DNA of 46,158 nucleotides from NCBI GenBank assembly GCA_030158585.1, contig JAOASR010000101.1, forward strand, positions 1-46,158, written 5' to 3'. The position numbers and the translations under genes were made by a program. The DNA is from Microcella sp. (GTDB taxonomy: Bacteria > Actinomycetota > Actinomycetes > Actinomycetales > Microbacteriaceae). How positions within the stretch are numbered: the first letter of the stretch is position 1; each line of letters opens with the position of its first letter. This document shows positions 7,831-15,543 of the stretch, piece after piece. Below the pieces are notes generated by a model. The model made no database searches. It was not told the origin of the DNA and was given only the letters and a program-made list of their open reading frames with translations.

Positions 7831-8732
7831 GGGGAACCTTTCGGAGAGCGGCTGGGCGTCGGCCCGGCGAACCGGGCGGCGGGGTAGCGACGGCCGAATC
7901 GGCCGAGAGCGAGCAGCAGGAGCAGGGGAGGGATGATGGCGCTGAGCGACAGCACGGCGACGATCGCGTCGTTGCCGACGCCCGCCGCGTACGAGCCGAC
8001 GAGCAGCGGCAGGGTCACGAGGGTGCCGCCGCCGACGAGCACGGTGACGACGTAGTCGCTCCAGCCGACGAGGAACGCGAGGAAGGCCGCGCGCGCGAGC
8101 CCCGGAGCGACGAGCGGCAGGTGCACGCGCCACAGCACGTGCCAGCGCGAGGCGCCGAGCGTGCGGGCCTCCTCCTCGAAGGCGAGATCGTGGGCGGCGT
8201 AGGCGACGCGCATCGTGTACACGGTGTACGGCAGGGCGGCGGCGACGAGCAGCAGCAGCACCGCGAGCGCGGCGGGCACACGCGCGCGCAGCAGCACGAT
8301 CGTCAGGCCCATGACGGCGACGAACGCCGGCAGGGCGAGCGGCGCGAGCAGGATGCCGCTCACGAGCCGTGGCGCGGGCACCCGGCCGAGCGTGAGCGCG
8401 CGGGCGGCGAGAGCGCCGAGCGGTGTGGCGATCGCGGCGACGGCGAGAGCGAGCACGATCGAGCGCCCGAACGCGGGCGCGGCCCCCTGCTCGAGCGCCG
8501 TCATGAGCCCGTCGAGCCCCCACTCGGTCGGCAGCACGGCCGGGAACGACCAGCGATTCGCGACCGACCACACGAGCAGCGGCACGAGCGGCAGGGCGAA
8601 CCACAGCGCGAGCAGCGATGCGAGCACGACGCGCACCACCCGGCCGAGCGGCCGAGGGCGCATGAGGCCGCGCGATCGCGTCTCGCGGGTGTCGGGCGTG
8701 ATGCGCTGCCCGTAGGGGATCATCATCGCCAT
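7827..8732 (-). CDS. ABC importer permease (second)
   Basis: A 301-residue inner-membrane permease with about six hydrophobic helices. The binding-protein-dependent transport EAA loop appears as EEEARTLGASRWHVLWRVHL (about 187-206), the site that contacts the ATPase. The protein starts MAMMIPYGQR; three ATGs in a row are possible starts (8732, 8726, 8723). I take the first because a perfect GGAGGTG lies eight bases upstream. That ribosome binding site is inside the first unit of a 3 x 15 bp tandem repeat. It overlaps the ATPase gene by four bases. The tail after residue 285 is basic and cytoplasmic. Confidence 0.88.
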   Translation of the reverse strand: MAMMIPYGQRITPDTRETRSRGLMRPRPLGRVVRVVLASLLALWFALPLVPLLVWSVANRWSFPAVLPTEWGLDGLMTALEQGAAPAFGRSIVLALAVAAIATPLGALAARALTLGRVPAPRLVSGILLAPLALPAFVAVMGLTIVLLRARVPAALAVLLLLVAAALPYTVYTMRVAYAAHDLAFEEEARTLGASRWHVLWRVHLPLVAPGLARAAFLAFLVGWSDYVVTVLVGGGTLVTLPLLVGSYAAGVGNDAIVAVLSLSAIIPPLLLLLALGRFGRRYPAARFAGPTPSRSPKGSP

Positions 8733-8738
8733 CGCGCA

Positions 8739-8783
8739 CTCACCTCCACGGCGCTCACGTCCACGGCGCTCACTTCCACAGCG
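8739..8783 (-). repeat. 3 x 15 bp tandem repeat at the permease-permease junction
   Basis: Units 8739-8753, 8754-8768 and 8769-8783 differ at only one or two positions (plus-strand form CTCACNTCCACGGCG). The unit at 8769-8783 contains the last codons and stop of the upstream permease. The other two fill the gap, and the unit at 8739-8753 supplies GGAGGTG, the ribosome binding site of the downstream permease. Confidence 0.85.
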
Positions 8784-9660
8784 GCGTGCGCCGCAGCAGG
8801 GCCATGCCGATCGCGACGGCGATGAGCGAGACGAGCGTCGTGACGACGGCGACCGCGGCCGCCTCGGGCCTCGAGGTCAGGGTGATCGAGTTGAAGAGCC
8901 GGAAGGCGAGCACCGGCAGCGGCTCGGGGTACGGCCGACCGAGCAGCCAGGCGACCTCGTACGAGCCGAGCGTGTACACGAAGATGATGACCGCGCTCAC
9001 GATCACGGCGGGCTTCGCGAGCGGGATGACGACGTGCCACAGGCGGCGCGCGCGGGAGGCGCCGAGCAGTGCGGCCGTCTCGTCGTAGCGGGCGACGCGC
9101 GTCGCGAGCACTCCGGCGACGACGAGGGCGACGAACGCCGACTCCTTCCACGTGTACTCGAGCACGACGGCGACCCACCAGGGCCCGCCGACGAGATCGG
9201 GCCACGCGGTCGGCGCGATGCCGAGAACGCGGGGGATGAGCCCCGAGTCGGCGATCAGCAGTCCCACCGAGGCGGCCCCGACGAGGTGCGGCACGGGAAT
9301 CGTGAGCGCGCTCAGCGCCGCCACGAGGCGCCCGGTCGAGCGCCCCTGCGTGATGATGATCGCGGCCGTGAGGCCGATGACGCACGAGAGCACGGTCGAC
9401 GCCGTCGCGATCGCGAGCGAGAGTCCGAGCCCGGTGAGCAGCTCGTCGCCGTTCGCGAGGTAGGCGTCGAGAGTGAAAGCGGCCTCGCCGACCAGCGGAA
9501 CGAGCCCCACCGACTGCGCCACGGACATCCCGATGCCGCCGACGACGACCAGCCCCGCGATCAGCAGGGCGGGCGCGACGGCCGCGAGCCCCCACCAGCG
9601 ATCGCGGGATGCCCGGGGCCGGGCGCGCGCGACGGCACCCGGCCCCGGCATCGGCAGCAT
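8770..9660 (-). CDS. ABC importer permease (first)
   Basis: A 296-residue inner-membrane permease, partner of the permease that follows. Hydrophobic helices begin at about residue 25 (WWGLAAVAPALLIAGLVVVGG). The EAA loop reads DETAALLGASRARRLWHVVI and faces the ATPase. The protein ends MALLRRTPLWK. The ATG at 9660 is 14 bases downstream of the stop of the binding-protein gene. Its ribosome binding site is weak (GAAGA), so translation probably follows that of the lipoprotein gene. The in-frame reading upstream of 9660 is a shadow of that gene. Together with the second permease it forms a heterodimeric channel. Confidence 0.88.
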   Translation of the reverse strand: MLPMPGPGAVARARPRASRDRWWGLAAVAPALLIAGLVVVGGIGMSVAQSVGLVPLVGEAAFTLDAYLANGDELLTGLGLSLAIATASTVLSCVIGLTAAIIITQGRSTGRLVAALSALTIPVPHLVGAASVGLLIADSGLIPRVLGIAPTAWPDLVGGPWWVAVVLEYTWKESAFVALVVAGVLATRVARYDETAALLGASRARRLWHVVIPLAKPAVIVSAVIIFVYTLGSYEVAWLLGRPYPEPLPVLAFRLFNSITLTSRPEAAAVAVVTTLVSLIAVAIGMALLRRTPLWK

Positions 9661-9674
9661 TCTTCGCGGCTCGC

Positions 9675-10949
9675 CTACTGCGCGAGCACGAGTCGGCGCC
9701 ACTCCTCGTCGATCGGCGTGACCCACGCCGACGCGAGCTCGGGGTTGGCGTTCTCGCTCAGCACGTCGTAGCTCGGCACGACGGGCGACTCGGGCAGCGC
9801 ATCGAACAGTGCGCGGTCGTCGGCCTCGAGGCGGTCGAGGTCGAGCACCGTGAACTGGCCCCACACGTCGGGCTCGGCCTTCGCCGCCTGCTGCTCGGGC
9901 GAGAGCGAGAGGTTGGCGATGACCATCGCGCCGGCCTTGCTGCCCGAGGTCGAGGCGAGGCCCAGGAAGCTCGCGTTGCCGACCGTGCCCTCGTCGAGCG
10001 TGAGCACCTTCGTGCCGGCGGGATAGGTGCCGTCGGCGACGAGAGCGGTGAGCGTGGCGGGGCCGTACGTCATCGTGAAGTCGACCTCGCCGTTCGCGAA
10101 GAGTTCGTTGAGCTCGTTCGAGTTCTGCGGGTACGTCTCGCCGCCGCGCCAGAGCGAGGGGGCGAGGTCGGCGAGCTCGTCGAACAGCGCCGGAGTGACC
10201 TCGGCGAAGTCCTCCTCGCTGTAGGTCAGCGGCACGTTCTCGTAGCCGCCGTTGACGCTGTAGAGCACCTCGCGCACGAAGACCGATCCCGTGAAGTCCG
10301 GCGGGGCGGGGTAGGTGAAGCGGCCAGGGTTCGCGCGCGCCCAGTCGAGCAGCTCGTCGAGCGTCGTCGGCACGTCGGTGACGGTGTCGCTGTTGTAGAC
10401 GAAGGTGAACTGCGCCTTGTGCCACGGCGCCTCGCAGCCGTCGACGGGCGTGCCGAAGTCGTTGAGCAGCAGCGGGTCGTCGGGGTCGGTGAGCTGCATG
10501 TTGGGCAGCAGATCCGTCCAGCCGCACTCCCAGGCGCCGGCCTCCTTGCCGGTGCCGAAGTTGTTGCCGTTGACCCACACGAGGTCGACCTCGCCGTCGG
10601 TCTCGCCGGCCTGAACCTCGCTGAGGATGCGATTGAGCGCATCGGGGGTGTCGGCGATCGGCACCTGCTCGAGCGTGACGCCGAGCTCGGCGGCCGCGGG
10701 CACGAGCACGTCGTTGACGTAGGCGTTGCCCTGCTCGTCGCCGCCGTACATCCAGAGCTTGACGGTCTGGCCGTCGGCGGCCTCGAGCACCTCCTCCCAG
10801 CTGTCGTACTGCTGGTCGTCGCCCGCGGCGGGCGTGGCCGAGCAGGCGGCGAGCGGGGCGATGAGGCCGAGCGCGAGGGCTGAGGCGACGGCGCCGCGGC
10901 GCAGGGTCGACGAGCGCGGCGAGGCGCGGCGGAGGTGAGTGCTGTGCAA
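9675..10949 (-). CDS. ABC importer substrate-binding lipoprotein
   Basis: A 424-residue extracellular binding protein anchored by lipid. The signal peptide ends with the lipobox LAAC (Cys36). The mature protein is acidic, with the two-lobe binding-protein pattern (DGQTVKLWMYGGDEQGNAYV, later EVDLVWVNGNNFGTGKEAGA and TFVYNSDTVTDVPTTLDEL). Overall it resembles YnjB/thiamine- or spermidine-binding type proteins, but the ligand cannot be read from sequence. The start is TTG 10949, supported by GGAG at proper distance; no nearby ATG or GTG is in frame. It is the first gene of the operon lipoprotein-permease-permease-ATPase. Confidence 0.88.
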   Translation of the reverse strand: MHSTHLRRASPRSSTLRRGAVASALALGLIAPLAACSATPAAGDDQQYDSWEEVLEAADGQTVKLWMYGGDEQGNAYVNDVLVPAAAELGVTLEQVPIADTPDALNRILSEVQAGETDGEVDLVWVNGNNFGTGKEAGAWECGWTDLLPNMQLTDPDDPLLLNDFGTPVDGCEAPWHKAQFTFVYNSDTVTDVPTTLDELLDWARANPGRFTYPAPPDFTGSVFVREVLYSVNGGYENVPLTYSEEDFAEVTPALFDELADLAPSLWRGGETYPQNSNELNELFANGEVDFTMTYGPATLTALVADGTYPAGTKVLTLDEGTVGNASFLGLASTSGSKAGAMVIANLSLSPEQQAAKAEPDVWGQFTVLDLDRLEADDRALFDALPESPVVPSYDVLSENANPELASAWVTPIDEEWRRLVLAQ

Positions 10950-11013
10950 GGGGACTCCAGGTGACGGGACCGCTGCCGTGGTGGCTGGTCGACGGTGATC
11001 AGGCTGTGGGTGG

Positions 11014-11019
11014 AGCGTA
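11014..11019 (-). promoter_or_regulatory. candidate -10 for the ABC importer operon
   Basis: TACGCT on the minus strand would start transcription near 11007, giving a leader of about 58 bases to TTG 10949. No clear -35 or operator is visible. Confidence 0.35.
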
Positions 11020-11097
11020 CGGCGCAGGGCCGGTGGTTCGCCGTGGATCTCCCGCTGTGCGCGAGCGGCGGCCCGGAGCGGACGTGAGGCCGGCTCT

Positions 11098-11103
11098 TAG
11101 ACT
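11098..11103 (+). promoter_or_regulatory. -10 element, nearly leaderless TVP38-family gene
   Basis: TAGACT lies eight bases before ATG 11112, and no ribosome binding site is present between. Confidence 0.5.
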
Positions 11104-11111
11104 GACCCACG

Positions 11112-11858
11112 ATGACTCCGGGCGCCGACAACCACGCCGCGGGTCGAGCATCGCTCGCCCCTCGACGGGTCGTGGCGCGCGCGGTCGCTCTTGCTGTCTT
11201 CGTCGCCGTCGCCATAGCGGTTGGGGTTCTCGTGCCGCTGCCCTCGGTCGACGAGGTGCGCGCGACCGTCGCCGGGCTCGGAATCTGGGGCGGGCCGGCG
11301 CTCGCCGTGATCTACGCCCTCGTGACGCTCACGCCTGCGCCGAAGAACGTGCTCTCGATCGCGGCCGGCCTCGCGTTCGGCTTCTGGACGGCCCTGCTCT
11401 GGGTCTACCTCGGCGCCCTGCTCGGTGCGGCACTCGCGTTCGTGCTCGGTCGAGCTCTCGGCCGCGACGCCGTTGAGCGCTTCACGGGGGCCCGCGTCGC
11501 GCGGGTCGACGACCTCCTCGCCCGCCGCGGCCTGCTCGCGGTGCTCGGCGTGCGCCTCGTCCCGGTCGTGCCCTTCACGGCGATCAACTACGTCGCGGGG
11601 CTCACGGCCGTTCGCCGCCGCGACTACGCGCTCGGCACGGCGCTCGGCATCATCCCCGGCACGGTCGCGTACGTCGCGCTCGGCGCCTACGGCCTCGAGC
11701 TCGGCTGGCCCGCGTGGCTCGCGCTCGGCGTGCTCGGCGCCCTGACGCTCGCCGGTGCCGTGGTCGCGTGGCGCGGGCGGCGTGCGGGTCGCGAGGCGCG
11801 CACGTCGCATGACGATGCGGCGGATGCTCGTGCCGACGACCCCCGGAAGGCCCCCTGA
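11112..11858 (+). CDS. TVP38/TMEM64 (DedA-like) family membrane protein
   Basis: A 248-residue integral membrane protein of the VTT/DedA superfamily; eukaryotic relatives scramble phospholipids and bacterial ones affect membrane homeostasis. Hydrophobic segments occur at about 22-42, 55-72, 80-115 and 140-220. The conserved re-entrant motif is seen as VRLVPVVPFTAINYVAGLT (about 153-171), preceded by GALLGAALAFVLGRALG. The last 30 residues are charged and cytoplasmic. Its stop codon overlaps the next start (TGATG), so it is coupled to a CDP-alcohol phosphatidyltransferase. That pairing suggests a lipid-related job, which is inference. Confidence 0.88.
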   Translation: MTPGADNHAAGRASLAPRRVVARAVALAVFVAVAIAVGVLVPLPSVDEVRATVAGLGIWGGPALAVIYALVTLTPAPKNVLSIAAGLAFGFWTALLWVYLGALLGAALAFVLGRALGRDAVERFTGARVARVDDLLARRGLLAVLGVRLVPVVPFTAINYVAGLTAVRRRDYALGTALGIIPGTVAYVALGAYGLELGWPAWLALGVLGALTLAGAVVAWRGRRAGREARTSHDDAADARADDPRKAP

Positions 11859-12487
11859 TGCTCGATCGCCCCGTCCGCGCCCTGCTCGAGCGGCCCGTCA
11901 ACGCTCTCGCCGCGGCGCTCGACCGCCCGGGCATCACGCCCGACGGGCTCACCGTCGCGGGCCTCGTGCTGGGGCTCGCCTCGGCCGTCGCGGCGGCGCT
12001 GCAGCTCTGGGCGCTCGCCCTCGTGCTGTGGCTCGTCTCGCGCGTCATCGACGGGCTCGACGGCGCGCTCGCGCGTCGGCGCCGCGCCGATGGCCGCGTC
12101 ACGGGCGACAGCGAGGCGGGCGGGTTCCTCGACATCACGGCCGATTTCGTCGTCTACGGCGCGACCGTGCTCGGCGTCGCCCTCGGCGCGACGGCCGCGT
12201 TCGACGCCCCGTGGCAGCCGTTCGCGGCCGTGCTGCTCGCGTACTACGTCAACGGGGCTGCCCTCCTCGCGTTCAGCTCGATCGCCGAGCGCACCGGCCG
12301 GCGCATCGACGACGGACGCTCGCTGTCGTTCCTCGGCCGCATCGCCGAGGGCACCGAGACGATCGTCGTGCACAGCCTGTGGCTCATCGTGCCGTTCTGG
12401 GCGTGGCAGCTCGCCGTCGTGTGGGCGGTCTTCGTGGGCATCAGCGCCGTGCAGCGCATGGTCGCCGGCTATCGCGCCCTGCGGTGA
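11858..12487 (+). CDS. CDP-alcohol phosphatidyltransferase family protein
   Basis: A 209-residue membrane enzyme that would transfer a phosphatidyl or similar group from a CDP-linked donor to an alcohol. The catalytic signature is present: D65-x2-D68-G69-x2-A72-R73, then G88-x3-D92-x3-D96 (ending GGFLDITAD). The spacing between AR and the G is 14 residues instead of the usual 8-9, so a short Arg/Gly-rich insertion lies next to the active site. About six hydrophobic segments are seen. The start ATG overlaps the preceding stop. Acceptor alcohol unknown; it ends ten bases from the convergent reductase gene. Confidence 0.88.
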   Translation: MLDRPVRALLERPVNALAAALDRPGITPDGLTVAGLVLGLASAVAAALQLWALALVLWLVSRVIDGLDGALARRRRADGRVTGDSEAGGFLDITADFVVYGATVLGVALGATAAFDAPWQPFAAVLLAYYVNGAALLAFSSIAERTGRRIDDGRSLSFLGRIAEGTETIVVHSLWLIVPFWAWQLAVVWAVFVGISAVQRMVAGYRALR

Positions 12488-12497
12488 TGCCGGGCGA

Positions 12498-13976
12498 CTA
12501 GCGCGTGCGCCAGGCGGTGAGTCGCGCGAGCAGGCCGATCGCGTGCGAGAGCGCGCCGGTGCGCAGTCGGCCGCGAACATCCGCCACCGCTGCGTTCCAC
12601 AGCGCGTCACTGTAGGTCGGGTATGCGTGGGTGGCGCTCGCGATCTGACTCGTGCGCAGCCCGTGGCGCACGGCGAGCGACGCCTCGCCGAGCGACTCTC
12701 CCGCGCGAGGGCCGACGATCGTGGCACCTCGCACCCGCCCGCGACCGTCGACGACGAGCCGCGTGAAGCCAGACTCGTCGCCCTCGGCGATCGCGCGGTC
12801 GGTGTGGCTGTGGCGCACCTCGTGCACGGTGCAGCCGTGCTCGGCGGCCTCGGAGGGCAGCAGCCCCACCGCGCCGACCTCGGGGTGCGTGAACGTCACG
12901 CGCGGCACGGCGTCGCGGTCGATCGTGCGGCGCAGGCCCAGCACGGCGTTGGTCGCGGCGATGCTGCCGTTGACGCCTGCGAGGTGCGTGAACTGCGGCA
13001 GCCCGCTCACGTCGCCGGCCGCGAAGATGCGCCGGCTGCTCGTGCGCAGCGTGTCGTCGACGACGACGTGGCCGCGGTCGTCGGTGCGCACGCCCGCCTC
13101 GTCGAGGCCGAGGCCGGCGGTGCGGGGGCGGCGTCCGAGAGCGACGAGCAGGCGATCGAACGCGACCGCCTCACCGGTCGACAGGTGCAGGATGCCCGCG
13201 CCCCGGGCATCCCTGCCCTCGACCCGCACCGCCTCGACCCGTACCGCCTCGACCCGTACCGCCTCGGTCGCGAGCCGCACGTCGACTCCGTCGGCAGACA
13301 GGGCCGCGGTGATGATCGCGCTCGCGTCGGGGTCCTCCTTCGGCAGCAGCCGCTCGTTGCGCTGCACGAGGGTCACGCGCGAGCCGAGCCGCGCGAACGC
13401 CTGCCCGAGCTCGCAGCCGATCGCGCCACCGCCGAGCACGACGAGGCGCTCGGGGAGCTCGGTGAGATCCCACACCGAGTCGCTCGTGAGCACGTCGACG
13501 TCGTCGATGCCGGGCAGCGACGGCACAGTCGGTTCGGAGCCCGTCGCGATGATCGCCTGCCGGAACCGGATCGGCCGCCCGTCGATCTGGGCCATGCGCG
13601 CGCCCGTGAAGCCCGCTCGCCCGATGACCGCGAGCGCGCCGGCGGCCTCGGTCGCCTCGATCGAGTCGACGGGCTCGATCTCGTGCATGGCGCCGTGCAC
13701 GTGCCGCATGACGGCCGCGAAGTCGACGCGCACGTCGCTCGCCGTGACCCCGAGCGAGCCGGAGTGCGCGGCGGTGCGCGCGGCGTGGGCCGCGGCGATG
13801 AGCGCCTTCGAGGGCACGCAGCCCGTCCAGAGGCAGTCGCCGCCCATTCGGTGCGCCTCGACGAGCAGCGCCGTCGCGCCGAAGCTCGCGCCGGTCTTCA
13901 CGGCGACGAGGCCGGCGGTGCCGCCTCCGATCACGAGCAGGTCGACGTCGGCGGGCAGGTCGGCGAGGGCGGTCAT
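12498..13976 (-). CDS. FAD/NAD(P)-dependent disulfide oxidoreductase (MerA/Lpd-like)
   Basis: A 492-residue cytoplasmic flavoenzyme. The FAD-binding GGGTAGL lies at 17-23. The redox-active disulfide is C48-x4-C53 in GGDCLWTGCVPSKAL. The NAD(P)-binding Rossmann motif VVLGGGAIGCELGQAF starts near 180, and the C-terminal interface domain has HPEVGAVGL and HAYPTYSD in place of the HPT-type catalytic His motif. These features fit the MerA/lipoamide-dehydrogenase class, but no heavy-metal-binding domain, mer gene or 2-oxoacid dehydrogenase is near, so the substrate is open. Residues of about 239-253 are AVRVE repeated three times, from a DNA tandem repeat. The start is ATG 13976, with a -10 element six bases upstream and no Shine-Dalgarno sequence. 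Confidence 0.9.
   Translation of the reverse strand: MTALADLPADVDLLVIGGGTAGLVAVKTGASFGATALLVEAHRMGGDCLWTGCVPSKALIAAAHAARTAAHSGSLGVTASDVRVDFAAVMRHVHGAMHEIEPVDSIEATEAAGALAVIGRAGFTGARMAQIDGRPIRFRQAIIATGSEPTVPSLPGIDDVDVLTSDSVWDLTELPERLVVLGGGAIGCELGQAFARLGSRVTLVQRNERLLPKEDPDASAIITAALSADGVDVRLATEAVRVEAVRVEAVRVEGRDARGAGILHLSTGEAVAFDRLLVALGRRPRTAGLGLDEAGVRTDDRGHVVVDDTLRTSSRRIFAAGDVSGLPQFTHLAGVNGSIAATNAVLGLRRTIDRDAVPRVTFTHPEVGAVGLLPSEAAEHGCTVHEVRHSHTDRAIAEGDESGFTRLVVDGRGRVRGATIVGPRAGESLGEASLAVRHGLRTSQIASATHAYPTYSDALWNAAVADVRGRLRTGALSHAIGLLARLTAWRTR
13217..13261 (-). repeat. 3 x 15 bp in-frame tandem repeat in the flavoenzyme gene
   Basis: Plus-strand units CCTCGACCCGYACCG at 13217-13231, 13232-13246 and 13247-13261; the last two are identical. 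In the protein they give AVRVE three times, in a strand pair of the NAD-binding domain. The repeat length keeps the frame. Confidence 0.9.
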
Positions 13977-13982
13977 GCCCGA

Positions 13983-13988
13983 AGGCTA
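13983..13988 (-). promoter_or_regulatory. -10 element, leaderless flavoenzyme gene
   Basis: TAGCCT on the minus strand, six bases from ATG 13976. Confidence 0.5.
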
Positions 13989-14006
13989 CTCAGCAGGACT
14001 GTCGAA

Positions 14007-14012
14007 TACGCT
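14007..14012 (+). promoter_or_regulatory. -10 element, leaderless methyltransferase gene
   Basis: TACGCT, seven bases before GTG 14020. Its -35 zone would fall on the -10 of the divergent flavoenzyme gene, so the two promoters overlap. Confidence 0.5.
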
Positions 14013-14019
14013 CGCAGTC

Positions 14020-14724
14020 GTGCCTCGCGAACGATATTCCTCCGGCGCGCGGCTCTATGACGTGCTCTCGGCCGAGTGGCCCGTCTATCGCGTCGGCCGC
14101 ACGACCGCGATCGAGCTGCTCGCGCCGCGCGCGGGCGAGCGCGTGCTCGACCTCGGCTGCGGCACGGGGCTGAACCACGCTCTGCTCGACGCCGCCGTCG
14201 GCCCGACCGGGGCCGTGCTCGGGGTCGACCGCAGCGCCGCGATGCTCGCCGTCGCGCGCCGCCGTGCCGCCCGTCAGGGGCTGCGCACTGTGCGCGTGCT
14301 CGAGGCCGACGCGACCGCCCTCGACGTCGACGCGGCCCGCGAGGCCCTCGGCGGCCCTGCCGACGTGGTGCTCGCGACCTACACGCTCTCGATCATGAGC
14401 GACCCCGCTGAGGCCTGGCGCCGCGCCCTCGCCGTCGCCCGTCCGGGCGCACGGGTCGCGATCGTCGACATGCAGGAGCCACACGGCGCCGCCCGCCTCG
14501 TCGCTCCGCTCGCCCGGGCGTTCGCGGGCTTCGGCGGCGCCGATCTCACGGCCCGACCGTGGACGATGATCGAGAACGATGCGACGGATGTCCGTGAGCG
14601 CTCTCTGCGCGGCGGCCACATCCAGGTGCGCACCGGCATCGCTGGCTCGCACGACGTCGCCCCGCCCGCCGACCCACCTCAGCCCCCCGACCCACCTCAG
14701 CCTTCGACCCTGGAGCGTCCGTGA
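14020..14724 (+). CDS. class I SAM-dependent methyltransferase
   Basis: A 234-residue cytoplasmic methyltransferase. Motif I is VLDLGCGTGLNHALLD (about 41-56), then GVDRSAAMLAVARRRA (motif II region) and, later, LATYTLSIMSDPAEAWRRAL (motif IV). The N-terminal RLYDVLSAEWPVYRVGR resembles UbiE-like and small-molecule methyltransferases; the acceptor is unknown. The C-terminal 20 residues are a Pro-rich tail made by an imperfect 18-bp duplication (DPPQPPDPPQP). The GTG at 14020 is preferred because the long upstream reading in the same frame runs antisense through the flavoenzyme gene. It overlaps the GNAT gene by four bases. Confidence 0.85.
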   Translation: MPRERYSSGARLYDVLSAEWPVYRVGRTTAIELLAPRAGERVLDLGCGTGLNHALLDAAVGPTGAVLGVDRSAAMLAVARRRAARQGLRTVRVLEADATALDVDAAREALGGPADVVLATYTLSIMSDPAEAWRRALAVARPGARVAIVDMQEPHGAARLVAPLARAFAGFGGADLTARPWTMIENDATDVRERSLRGGHIQVRTGIAGSHDVAPPADPPQPPDPPQPSTLERP

Positions 14725-15227
14725 CCCACCCCGCCCCGAGCATCCGCCCCCTGACCGCAGCGGATGCGCCTGCGCTTGTCGCCCTCAACGACGCCGCGCA
14801 CCCCGCCGTGCCGATCACGAGCGTCGACGAGATGCGCGCCCTGCTCGAGCTCGGCGCGCTCACGCTCGGCCTCGAGCGCGAGGGTGAGCTCGTCGGCTTC
14901 GTCATCGCGATGACGCCCGGAGCCGCCTACGAGAGCGAGAACTACCGCTGGTTCGAGGCGCGCGAGGTCGGGCACGTGTACGTCGACCGCATCGTCGTCG
15001 CGGAGAGCGAGCGGGGGCGGGGCCTCGGGCCGATGCTCTACGACGCGGTGTTCGCCGAGGCGAGGCGGCTCGGACACCCCGAGGTCACGTGCGAGGTCAA
15101 TCTCGACCCGCCGAACCCGGGCAGCCTCGCCTTCCACGGCCGGCTCGGGTTCGTGCAGATCGGCACGCAGGCGACGAAGGGCGGCAGCGTGACGGTTGCG
15201 CTCATGGCGGCGCCGGTGCGCGGCTGA
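14721..15227 (+). CDS. GNAT family N-acetyltransferase
   Basis: A 168-residue acetyltransferase that uses acetyl-CoA. The pantetheine-binding motif A is RGRGLGPMLYDAVFAEARRL (about 97-116), preceded by VGHVYVDRIVVAESE. Motif B is NPGSLAFHGRLGFVQIG. The length is normal. GTG 14721 overlaps the methyltransferase stop (GTGA), so both are cotranscribed and coupled. The substrate (amine of a small molecule or protein) cannot be predicted; cotranscription with a methyltransferase suggests two group transfers in one process. Confidence 0.88.
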   Translation: MTHPAPSIRPLTAADAPALVALNDAAHPAVPITSVDEMRALLELGALTLGLEREGELVGFVIAMTPGAAYESENYRWFEAREVGHVYVDRIVVAESERGRGLGPMLYDAVFAEARRLGHPEVTCEVNLDPPNPGSLAFHGRLGFVQIGTQATKGGSVTVALMAAPVRG

Positions 15228-15265
15228 GCCGACGCTCGTCCCCGGCACGCGACGGCGCTGTGGGC

Positions 15266-15283
15266 ACTGGCGGTGGCGCCAGT
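15266..15283 (+). terminator. short hairpin after the GNAT gene
   Basis: ACTGGCG-GTGG-CGCCAGT, a perfect 7-bp stem with a 4-base loop, 39 bases after the GNAT stop. Confidence 0.5.
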
Positions 15284-15342
15284 AGGAGCGCGGGCGTCGC
15301 CAGGCCGTGACAGGCCGGCGCGACGGGCGGTCCTTCCGCACG

Positions 15343-15397
15343 CTTCGATAAGTACGGAGAGGGCGAACGAAATTCACGCGTTCCGTACTTATCGAAG
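15343..15397. repeat. perfect 16-bp inverted repeat, AT-rich
   Basis: Arms CTTCGATAAGTACGGA (15343-15358) and its exact complement (15382-15397) flank 23 bases. They are much less GC-rich than the neighbourhood and lie between convergent genes. It may be a terminator or a remnant of a small mobile palindromic element. I saw no target-site duplication or second copy in the window. Confidence 0.7.
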
Positions 15398-15491
15398 TGC
15401 CACCAGAGTTGGGGTGCCCACAGGTGCGCGACCTGCCCGACCAGGACCCGGGCACGCTGGCGGGGTCGGATCGCGGCCGGATCGCGGCCGG

Positions 15492-15536
15492 GCGACGAGC
15501 GCGACGAGCGCGACGGGCGCGACGGGCGCGACGAGC
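15492..15536. repeat. 5 x 9 bp tandem repeat next to a regulator stop codon
   Basis: Five units of GCGACGRGC (R = A or G) lie immediately upstream (plus strand) of the stop of the response-regulator gene at 15544. The rest of 15228-15543 carries the two hairpins, an 11-bp duplication near 15468-15490, and no gene. Confidence 0.8.
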
Positions 15537-15543
15537 GCGAGAC

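Noticed and set aside
10950-11097. TPP riboswitch before the ABC importer
   Set aside because: The leader of the binding-protein operon lacks GGGCTGAGA and the GAACCTGATC sequence seen at 19433-19524, so thiamine import is not supported for this transporter.
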